From Patescibacteria group bacterium UBA3458 (GTDB lineage: Bacteria > Patescibacteriota > Minisyncoccia > Phycocordibacterales > UBA2100): a stretch of DNA of 13,836 nt. This document shows positions 1 through 5,381 of the stretch, piece by piece (position 1 is the stretch's first letter; each line of letters opens with the position of its first letter). The notes below the pieces were generated by a model. That model ran no database searches and was not told the DNA's origin. It worked only from the letters and a program-made list of their open reading frames with translations. Position numbers and translations under genes: made by a program. Location of the stretch: the NCBI GenBank assembly GCA_002378745.1, contig DFRR01000010.1, forward strand, positions 1-13,836, read 5' to 3'.

Positions 1-1598
1 CGGAAAACAAGGCATACGGACGCATTCAAGACCTCATTATCGAAGACGAGGCAATCCGTTCACTCGAAACGGCGCAAGAAGAAGCAGTACGCGCAAAAAA
101 CAGCATCTTTTGTGATGTTGCGGAGCAGAGTGACACATGCCAAGCGAGACGTGAAGCACGAGCGCGAGAAGTGGAACGACAGGTATTTATACAGGAACTC
201 ACCCGGCGAGAGTTGCCTGAGTCGGCAGTCGCGCACTTCCTTGCGGTGTACGACGGATGGATAGAGCCGAGTCCCGCTCCGGCTACACACGCCACATCGA
301 CATTGAGTCTAGTAAATGCCCAGCAGGTACTGGTTAAAACAGCAGCAACCGTTGGTGAATATATACAAAAGACAGCTGAAGTCATAGCCGGAGTTGTACA
401 AACCGTCACAAACAGCTTTCGCGGAATTATTAAAGAGGAAGTATCTATTTTCAATGGAGAACCAACACGCATGTTGGCACTTGCCGCTGCGAGTCAGGAA
501 GGAGGGGTCCCTCTAGACATTACATACAAACGATGCGAGGCAGCTAACAATATTGATGACGAATATATAAAAAGTAATCAACACATACTTAATCAACTGG
601 TAACAGTAGTTACGGACGGCACACCAAAAGGATATTTCTGGGGATGTATCGTACATAAAAGTGAAGTGGAGGTCATCTGGGTTAAGGAGGATGGCAATGG
701 TGCCGTTGGTACCTGTCCTTTGCTTATTGGTGATAACAATGCAGGGGCAACGAAAACGTGTCCAACAGCAGCCCTGGCTTTTGGAAGTACCGTACTTGGC
801 AACCAAACAAAACTTTTATGTTGGAATGAGGTAGATCTCGGAAACGACACTTGTCAGGCGTATGCTAAGGGTTTAGTCGATCGGTACGGACTGCCTACCG
901 ATAAGGGCGGCGCGGAAACAGTAGAGGCGTTTCGAAGAATGGGATATGATATAACTAGCATTGATAGAGATGGTGAATTCATTAAATCCTTAGAAGAAAG
1001 TGCCGGGGTCACTTTTGACGATAATAGTGAATCAGCAATTAACTTCGGTGCAGTCTATACGGAGGCAAGCATGTCAGTTATGACAGAAGAGTATGGGGTA
1101 GAGACGATAGAAGACCTGAATGCATTACGAGACGGATTCGCGCAGAATCCAAAAGAAGCAGAACAATTCATGGCTCGAGTGATGGACAAGATAGGAGTCG
1201 AGCGAATTTATGACGAAGACACAACTTTGTTTGAAAGATACGCAACTGAGGAATGGCAAACGCCAACATTCCCCTCTAAAAACACTGGGTATCGTGTTGA
1301 CCCGACATTTTCTCAATATGAGTCCCTTGACTTTAGTCGAGCTACGGTAAACAACGGAAACACTGTCTACGTACCGAACACTGCTATGGGGAAAGGCAGC
1401 TCCTTAACCAACTTCATTTCGGGAAGTGAAACTACTTTTACAGGCGGAGGAGTGGCGCAGTCAGAAATGGTCATGATTTCAGACGGAAGCCGGTACATTC
1501 AGAGTGAGCCAAAAAGTTTTGTTAGTCGAGCCTTTTCCGGTGCACGAGACACACTTTCAAATATTGGAAGTGCAATTGGGAAACTATTTTCTTTCTAA
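1..1598 (+). CDS. Partial gene (5' end outside window): Cys-containing protein of unknown function, probably exported
   Basis: The reading frame is open from base 3 to a TAA at 1596-1598, giving 531 residues with no start in view. A GTG at 171 is in frame, but the frame stays open and protein-like upstream of it, so I treat the gene as 5'-truncated by the window edge. The first ~65 visible residues are highly charged and helical (Glu/Arg/Ala-rich, likely coiled coil) and contain two Cys. An amphipathic, Val/Ala-rich helical stretch follows at about 105-148. A central region at about 165-290 holds six more Cys (for example WGCIV, GTCPL, KTCPT, LLCWNE), which suggests an extracytoplasmic, disulfide-bonded domain. 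The C-terminal third is Ser/Thr/Gly-rich and ends in a short hydrophobic helix (SNIGSAIGKLFSF). I recognise no family. The tail resembles short Phe-containing helices in the secreted proteins at 8526-13789, so a related surface role is an inference. It is convergent with ruvB, one base away. Confidence 0.85.
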   Translation, partial: ENKAYGRIQDLIIEDEAIRSLETAQEEAVRAKNSIFCDVAEQSDTCQARREARAREVERQVFIQELTRRELPESAVAHFLAVYDGWIEPSPAPATHATSTLSLVNAQQVLVKTAATVGEYIQKTAEVIAGVVQTVTNSFRGIIKEEVSIFNGEPTRMLALAAASQEGGVPLDITYKRCEAANNIDDEYIKSNQHILNQLVTVVTDGTPKGYFWGCIVHKSEVEVIWVKEDGNGAVGTCPLLIGDNNAGATKTCPTAALAFGSTVLGNQTKLLCWNEVDLGNDTCQAYAKGLVDRYGLPTDKGGAETVEAFRRMGYDITSIDRDGEFIKSLEESAGVTFDDNSESAINFGAVYTEASMSVMTEEYGVETIEDLNALRDGFAQNPKEAEQFMARVMDKIGVERIYDEDTTLFERYATEEWQTPTFPSKNTGYRVDPTFSQYESLDFSRATVNNGNTVYVPNTAMGKGSSLTNFISGSETTFTGGGVAQSEMVMISDGSRYIQSEPKSFVSRAFSGARDTLSNIGSAIGKLFSF

Positions 1599-1599
1599 G

Positions 1600-2598
1600 C
1601 TAGAGACCGAGGTGTTCGTATGCGCGTTTGGTTGCGACGCGACCGCGGGGGGTGCGCTCAAGCAAGCCAAGCTGAATGAGATAGGGTTCGTGTACTTCTT
1701 CGATAGTGCTTTGTTCTTCTGAAGTAGCCGCTGCGAGCGTTTTCAGACCAACTGGCCCGCCGTTAAACTTTTCGATAATAATCTGCAAAATCTCGCGGTC
1801 GTTTCGGTTGAGTCCGAGCTCGTCAACATCAAGCAGCGCAAGCGCTTTTTGTGCCGTTTCTTTATCAAGCGTGTTTTTATGCACCTGCGCAAAGTCACGG
1901 CACCGTTTAAGTAGAAAGTTTGCGGTGCGTGGCGTGAAGCGACTGCGTTTTGCAATCTCACTCAGCGCTTCTTCGTCTATCTGTATACCCAGAATTTGCG
2001 CCGAGCGTTTGAGTACCGTCTTAATCTCATCTTCGGAATAGTACTCAAGACGGAATGTGCCGCCGGAAAAACGACTGCGCAGCGGACTCGAGATACCGGA
2101 TACCTGGGTGGTTGCAGCGATGAGTGTGAATGCCGGGAGTTCAAGCTGAATCGTGCGTGCGGATGGACCTTTGCCGATGATGATATCAAGCACACCAGAC
2201 TCCATGGCAGGGTAGAGCACTTCTTCAATATTTTTATTAAGACGATGAATCTCGTCGATGAAAAGAATATCACGCTCGCCCAGGTTCGTGAGAATCGAAG
2301 CAAGATCACCTACACGCTCGATGGCAGGACCTGATGTGATTCGAATTTGTACGCCTGATTCTTGCGCAATGAGGTGCGCAAGTGTGGTTTTGCCAAGCCC
2401 CGGCGGTCCATAAAAGAGAATGTGTTCCGGCGGTTGTTGTCGTTCTGTTGCTGCTCTGAGCAAGATAGAGAGGTTTTCCTTGATTCGTTCCTGTCCGACG
2501 TACTCGTCCCAGCGGTTTGGGCGCAGTGTTTTGTCCAAAAATACGTCCCCGACACCGTCATTAGGAGATTCGGGTGTATCTGCAGGAAGGGTTGACAT
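1600..2598 (-). CDS. ruvB: Holliday junction branch migration helicase subunit RuvB
   Basis: 332 residues, normal length for RuvB, the hexameric AAA+ motor that with RuvA drives branch migration of Holliday junctions for RuvC cleavage. Visible motifs: the family entry [12 protein letters not shown] (25-36), Walker [10 protein letters not shown] (64-72), Walker [10 protein letters not shown] (110-118), sensor 1 AATTQ (161-165), the arginine-finger segment SPLRSRF (171-177), sensor 2 TPRTAN (222-227) and the C-terminal winged-helix signature RTPRGRVAT (315-323). The Gln after the sensor Thr pair replaces the Arg seen in many RuvBs (ATTR), a mild divergence. The ATG at 2598 gives the expected short N-terminal extension. 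I see no Shine-Dalgarno sequence upstream. The gene is alone on its strand here: ruvA and ruvC are not in the window. Its promoter region is shared, back to back, with that of the 6S-like RNA. Confidence 0.98.
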   Translation of the reverse strand: MSTLPADTPESPNDGVGDVFLDKTLRPNRWDEYVGQERIKENLSILLRAATERQQPPEHILFYGPPGLGKTTLAHLIAQESGVQIRITSGPAIERVGDLASILTNLGERDILFIDEIHRLNKNIEEVLYPAMESGVLDIIIGKGPSARTIQLELPAFTLIAATTQVSGISSPLRSRFSGGTFRLEYYSEDEIKTVLKRSAQILGIQIDEEALSEIAKRSRFTPRTANFLLKRCRDFAQVHKNTLDKETAQKALALLDVDELGLNRNDREILQIIIEKFNGGPVGLKTLAAATSEEQSTIEEVHEPYLIQLGLLERTPRGRVATKRAYEHLGL

Positions 2599-2619
2599 AC
2601 GATTTTAGTGTGTTAGTAT
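2592..2619 (+). promoter_or_regulatory. Candidate sigma-70 promoter for the 6S-like RNA
   Basis: TTGACA (2592-2597, a perfect -35 consensus), a 16-base spacer, then TAGTAT (2614-2619, 4 of 6 matches to TATAAT). Predicted transcription start is near 2626, about 20 bases before the closing stem, so the 5' end would need trimming or the RNA has a short leader. The -35 lies inside the first codons of ruvB, read on the opposite strand, so the match could be coincidental. On the other strand a TAATAC (2621 down to 2616) may be the -10 of ruvB, making overlapping divergent promoters. Confidence 0.4.
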
Positions 2620-2646
2620 TACCCGCGTTCATTACCGTACATTTTC

Positions 2647-2841
2647 GGGGGCAAAATTCTCTAAGCGATGAGACTCCCAGTCAATAAGAGACCTTCCGAG
2701 GACGAAGTGGTCTTGAGCCTTATGGGCGCGTTTCTATTTTACAATAGAAAACGTTTTCATATGGCTCAAGGTGCTGATTCCATCCTCAGGTAGGCACTCG
2801 GCTTTGCATTTGCAAAGTATCACTTAGAGAATTTTTTCCCC
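2647..2841 (+). ncRNA. ssrS: 6S-RNA-like structured RNA
   Basis: The ~195-base segment folds into the 6S RNA plan, read directly by base pairing. A closing stem pairs 2647-2665 (GGGG, CAAAATTCTCTAAG) with 2823-2841 (CTTAGAGAATTTT, CCCC) with little interruption. A central bubble follows: the 5' side 2666-2687 is mostly unpaired, and the 3' side carries a small hairpin (CTTTGC 2802-2807 with GCAAAG 2812-2817), as in known 6S RNAs. A middle stem pairs 2692-2702 with 2783-2794, with one mismatch and one bulge. The terminal stem pairs CTTGAGCC 2712-2719 with GGCTCAAG 2763-2770 and is capped by the hairpin 2729-2753. 6S RNA is known to sequester housekeeping RNA polymerase holoenzyme by mimicking an open promoter. 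A TTGACA-containing promoter precedes it and an intrinsic terminator follows it on the same strand. The family call rests on architecture, not on conserved sequence. Confidence 0.68.
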
Positions 2842-2852
2842 GAACAGTGATT

Positions 2853-2876
2853 ACACCCGCTTGGGTGTTTTCATTT
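2853..2876 (+). terminator. Intrinsic terminator of the 6S-like RNA
   Basis: A perfect 6-bp stem ACACCC (2853-2858) / GGGTGT (2863-2868) with a 4-base GCTT loop, followed by TTTCATTT. It lies 11 bases past the closing stem of the 6S-like RNA in the same direction, which fixes that RNA's strand as +. Confidence 0.7.
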
Positions 2877-2962
2877 GCCTGCATCCACCATATCAGTGAG
2901 GCAGGGTTTTGGAAAGTTGACTAGGGTGTACGTGTGTGTCGCCCTGTACACCTCTCGTACAT

Positions 2963-2998
2963 AGCGAAAGCGCGGCTTGGGCGGCCGCGCTTTTCGCT
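2963..2998. terminator. GC-rich hairpin, possible terminator for pilB transcripts
   Basis: AGCGAAAGCGCGGC (2963-2976) pairs with GCCGCGCTTTTCGCT (2984-2998) with one bulged T and a 7-base loop. The inner core GCGCGGC/GCCGCGC is flanked by AAA on the left and TTTT on the right, as in bidirectional terminators. In the pilB direction (-) the tract after the full stem is not T-rich, so termination efficiency is uncertain. It lies about 125 bases past the pilB stop. Confidence 0.4.
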
Positions 2999-3007
2999 CA
3001 CACACTA

Positions 3008-3035
3008 ACTCCTGTATATGTAGATATATAGGAGT
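3008..3035. repeat. 28-bp near-perfect dyad with 11-6-11 layout
   Basis: ACTCCTGTATA (3008-3018), a 6-base centre TGTAGA (3019-3024), and TATATAGGAGT (3025-3035). The two 11-base arms are inverted copies with 10 of 11 matches. It can be read as a simple hairpin within a structured RNA, or as a DNA site in the 28-bp arm-spacer-arm format of dif-like XerC/XerD sites. The right arm does not match the well conserved XerD half of known dif sites, so the recombination reading is speculative. Confidence 0.35.
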
Positions 3036-3124
3036 GCGTTGTACATCGAACATGTATTCGGCGTACAACACTATCTGTAGTATACGAATTTTTTCACTCG
3101 TACGTCGAAGATATCCACACTCTG

Positions 3125-4828
3125 CTAATGCTGTGCAAACTCTTTTGTTGCCATGAGGTGGGCGTCATCGATGTCGATGACGCGTGCGAGCTCATCGAGC
3201 GACGTAATGCCTTGGAGAACTTTCACGACACCATCTTCTGCCATACGTCGAATACCTTGCGGACGTGCTGCACGCCATATTTCCAATTCACTCGGATTCG
3301 TACGCACTGCAGCTTCAACCTTCTCATCCATTTGTATTGCTTCCAGAATTGCGATGCGGCCCTTGTACCCGGTATTGCTACATTCAGCGCAGCCAACCGG
3401 TTCCCAGAGCGTGTCACGATTCTTCGGTACGTCCTCCGGTCGGGGAATGTTGTAGAGTAGTTTTTCCAGTTTGGTGCGTGCTTCTGCAGTAACGGGCACA
3501 CTCTTCTTGCATGTATCACAAAGTTTGCGAACCAAGCGTTGAGCCATAGTCATATTCACCGCGCTGCCGAGAATCTCCGGGCGCACCTGAATATCAATAA
3601 GTCGTGGAAATGTTCCCGCTGCGTCATTCGTGTGTAGTGTTGAGAACACCAAGTGTCCCGTGAGTGCGGCGTGCACTGCGGTTGCTGCAACTTCCGGATC
3701 TCGAATCTCACCAACCATGATGATGTCAGGGTCTTGTCTTAGAATACTGCGAAGACCGGAGGCGAATGTATAGTCTTTGCTAATTTGTGTTTGCACGATG
3801 CCCGGTAGGTGATATTCGACCGGGTTTTCCAAGGTAATAATCTTAATACCCGGCTTACTTACTGCTTTCAAAAAAGCGTACAGCGTTGTGGTTTTACCGG
3901 AACCGGTTGGTCCGGTGTTGAGAATCATTCCGTTTGGCTTTTTGATTTCGGCGAGAAACAGGCGCATGAGGAAATCGTCCATACCGAGACTCTCGAGCGG
4001 CAATCCGATAGTCGATGGGTCGAGGAGCCGCATAACAACCGTATCGGCATAGTTTCCCGGAATGATTGAGGTACGAATTTCCATCTCGCCGTCACCGATT
4101 TTCACGCTGAAGCGTCCGTCTTGAGCGCTGTTTTTTGTATTGAGCTTCACTCCTGATAGGAGTTTGATACGTGACAAAAGGAGTTTGTACGTTTCGTAGT
4201 CAAAGGTAAGGAGTTCTGTAAGAACGCCGTCGAGACGAAAGCGCACTCGTACGGCATCTTCTTCCGGTTCTATATGTATGTCTGATGCGTGTAGCGCGAG
4301 TCCGCCGCCGAGCAATACTTCGAGCACACGCGACACTTTGTGTGTTTTGCCGCTTTTGAAGTTTGCATCAACATTTCTTTGTACATCCTCAACCGTCTTG
4401 AGTTCGTTCTTAATGCGTTCAATTTCTTCCGTTGAAATGTTAAGCAGCCCGCCTTCGCTTGCAGTTGCGTGAGAGATATCTTTGTAGTGGTCCCACGCGT
4501 GGATGAGCGAAGCGGTTGAAACCATGAATAGTCGTGTTTGGTACCCGAGGCGTTCAATGGTTTGGATTGCCGCGAGTGAATCGGTACGTCCCGGTGCGCG
4601 CATTGCGACGAATACCTTTTTCCCAATTTTTCTGAACGGTGCAATTTCAACCTTACGCGCTTCTTCTTCCGGCACCAGGCGTAGCGCGTCGGTATCAATG
4701 GATACACGCGTGAGATCTACATACTCAACACCGTACTTTTGAGACAGTGTACGTGCGAGCGCTTCTTCCTCCTGCTCGTGGAGCTCAGCAAGTTTTTCTT
4801 CTTGTTTTCGTTCGTCAAACTGAATCAT
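3125..4828 (-). CDS. pilB: Type IV pilus assembly / type II secretion ATPase, PilB/GspE family
   Basis: 567 residues, the usual length of PilB/GspE. This cytoplasmic hexameric ATPase powers polymerisation of type IV pilins or type II pseudopilins. The N-terminal ~110 residues form a GspE/MshEN-type domain preceded by a charged helix. Motifs in the motor half: SDIHIEP (182-188), Walker A GPTGSGKTT (306-314), Asp box region around 328-338, Walker B DIIMVGEIRD (368-377), His box HLVFSTLHTND (392-402), and the tetracysteine zinc-binding pairs CDTC (437-440) and CAEC (480-483), which favour an extension ATPase over a PilT retraction ATPase. The ATG at 4828 lies 10 bases from an extended -10 box, so the leader is very short. 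No pilC, pilM or pilin gene is in the window. It is transcribed away from tsaE-polA. PilB versus GspE cannot be settled from sequence alone; pilus assembly is the usual role in CPR bacteria. Confidence 0.95.
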   Translation of the reverse strand: MIQFDERKQEEKLAELHEQEEEALARTLSQKYGVEYVDLTRVSIDTDALRLVPEEEARKVEIAPFRKIGKKVFVAMRAPGRTDSLAAIQTIERLGYQTRLFMVSTASLIHAWDHYKDISHATASEGGLLNISTEEIERIKNELKTVEDVQRNVDANFKSGKTHKVSRVLEVLLGGGLALHASDIHIEPEEDAVRVRFRLDGVLTELLTFDYETYKLLLSRIKLLSGVKLNTKNSAQDGRFSVKIGDGEMEIRTSIIPGNYADTVVMRLLDPSTIGLPLESLGMDDFLMRLFLAEIKKPNGMILNTGPTGSGKTTTLYAFLKAVSKPGIKIITLENPVEYHLPGIVQTQISKDYTFASGLRSILRQDPDIIMVGEIRDPEVAATAVHAALTGHLVFSTLHTNDAAGTFPRLIDIQVRPEILGSAVNMTMAQRLVRKLCDTCKKSVPVTAEARTKLEKLLYNIPRPEDVPKNRDTLWEPVGCAECSNTGYKGRIAILEAIQMDEKVEAAVRTNPSELEIWRAARPQGIRRMAEDGVVKVLQGITSLDELARVIDIDDAHLMATKEFAQH

Positions 4829-4838
4829 ACCTGTCGCT

Positions 4839-4847
4839 ATTCTAACA
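4839..4847 (-). promoter_or_regulatory. Extended -10 promoter element of pilB
   Basis: Reading the - strand from 4847 to 4839 gives TGTTAGAAT, an extended -10 (TGn followed by TAGAAT, 5 of 6 matches to TATAAT). It lies 10 bases before the pilB ATG, so the transcript would start only about 3-4 bases ahead of the start codon. No good -35 is present; that region falls inside the 32-bp palindrome. Confidence 0.5.
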
Positions 4848-4852
4848 TGGCT

Positions 4853-4884
4853 AAACCGCTAAAACGTATACGTTTTAGCGGTTT
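4853..4884. repeat. Perfect 32-bp palindrome in the pilB/tsaE divergent promoter region
   Basis: AAACCGCTAAAACGTA followed by its exact reverse complement, centred at 4868/4869, then a T run on the + strand (4882-4886). By shape it could be a terminator hairpin, but both flanking genes point away from it, so there is no obvious transcript to end. It overlaps the expected -35 position of pilB, which fits an operator for a dimeric regulator. A block against antisense transcription out of pilB, or the relic of a lost gene's terminator, are alternatives. Confidence 0.6.
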
Positions 4885-4931
4885 TTGGGTATGGCTCGCA
4901 TAGCGTCGGCGACCACGCTTTTGCTTTAGTG

Positions 4932-4937
4932 TACAAT
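4932..4937 (+). promoter_or_regulatory. -10 box for a leaderless tsaE transcript
   Basis: TACAAT (5 of 6 matches to TATAAT) ends exactly six bases before the ATG at 4944. The expected transcription start, about seven bases past the box, is the A of the start codon, which would give a leaderless mRNA. There is no convincing -35 at 16-18 bases. This also argues against the upstream in-frame GTG at 4929, which would sit across the -10 box. Confidence 0.5.
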
Positions 4938-4943
4938 GCCCGC

Positions 4944-5381
4944 ATGGAAGCTATGTCTCGAGATACATTTATACGCAGTGCCACACAATACGCACGCAGC
5001 CTTTCTCGACAGGTAGATGGTGCAACCGTGCTCGCATTGCATGGTGACTTGGGCTCAGGAAAGACAACGTTCGTGCAAGCGCTCGCACACGAACTTGGCG
5101 TTACGGATGTGCCCATTAGCCCAACATTTGTGATACAAAAGTACTATCCACTGAAAGAGCAGGAGTTTGCTCGACTGGTGCATATTGACGCGTATCGCCT
5201 TGATGATGCACAACAGCTATCCGTACTCGGATGGAAAGACATCGTTGCAGATCCTTCCCAGTTAATTGCCATTGAATGGCCGGAACACGTGAGTGAAGCA
5301 TTACCTGACGATGCACAACACATTTATTTTACATATATAGACGAGGACACCCGAAGTATTGTGTATGGCAAAACAAACTAA
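4944..5381 (+). CDS. tsaE: tRNA t6A37 threonylcarbamoyltransferase complex ATPase TsaE
   Basis: 145 residues, typical for TsaE (YjeE family), the P-loop ATPase that works with TsaD and TsaB to make N6-threonylcarbamoyladenosine at position 37 of ANN-decoding tRNAs. Visible motifs: Walker A GDLGSGKTT (about 34-42), the switch-like SPTFVIQKYY, the conserved HIDAYRLDD, and the Walker B-like AIEWPEHV. I chose the ATG at 4944 over the in-frame GTG at 4929 because the -10 box TACAAT covers the latter and the family usually has only a short N-terminal extension. It is the first gene of a tight operon: its last 17 bases overlap the start of polA, which suggests translational coupling. The pairing of tRNA modification with a DNA polymerase looks like compact packing rather than a shared pathway. 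Confidence 0.93.
   Translation: MEAMSRDTFIRSATQYARSLSRQVDGATVLALHGDLGSGKTTFVQALAHELGVTDVPISPTFVIQKYYPLKEQEFARLVHIDAYRLDDAQQLSVLGWKDIVADPSQLIAIEWPEHVSEALPDDAQHIYFTYIDEDTRSIVYGKTN

Larger units (their letters stand above)
2877..3124. other. Intergenic region between 6S-like RNA and pilB, carrying a series of inverted repeats
   Basis: About 250 bases with no convincing gene. It holds a row of inverted repeats: a weak 5-bp one (2878-2882/2901-2905), GGTGTAC/GTACACC (2925-2931/2946-2952), a GC-rich 14-bp hairpin (2963-2998), a 28-bp dyad (3008-3035), GTTGTAC/GTACAAC (3038-3044/3063-3069) and a weak TACGA/TCGTA pair (3083-3087/3098-3102). Because pilB ends at 3125 on the - strand, this is at least its 3' untranslated region. 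The density of stems suggests a second structured RNA or a block of protein-binding dyads. I see no tRNA, tmRNA, SRP RNA or RNase P signature. Confidence 0.5.

Noticed and set aside
171..173. GTG at 171 as the start of the leftmost gene
   Set aside because: The same frame stays open to base 3 with protein-like, charged helical sequence and Cys, so the gene most likely begins outside the window.
2647..2841. tmRNA, RNase P RNA, SRP RNA or a riboswitch as identity of the structured RNA
   Set aside because: No tRNA-like ends or tag frame, no RNase P core motifs (such as GAGGAAAGTCC or ACAGAA), no SRP tetraloop motif, and no + strand gene directly downstream for a riboswitch to control.
2871..3071. 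66-residue reading frame on the - strand
   Set aside because: It lies across the row of inverted repeats, has no visible start signal, and its Tyr/Arg/Thr-rich composition resembles no domain. More likely a chance frame.
4929..4943. Upstream GTG start for tsaE
   Set aside because: The GTG lies three bases before the -10 box TACAAT and would be upstream of the predicted transcription start; ATG 4944 fits the family N-terminus.
5359..5364. Upstream TTG start for polA
   Set aside because: It adds only two residues; the ATG at 5365 gives the usual short lead into the LVLLDAH strand.
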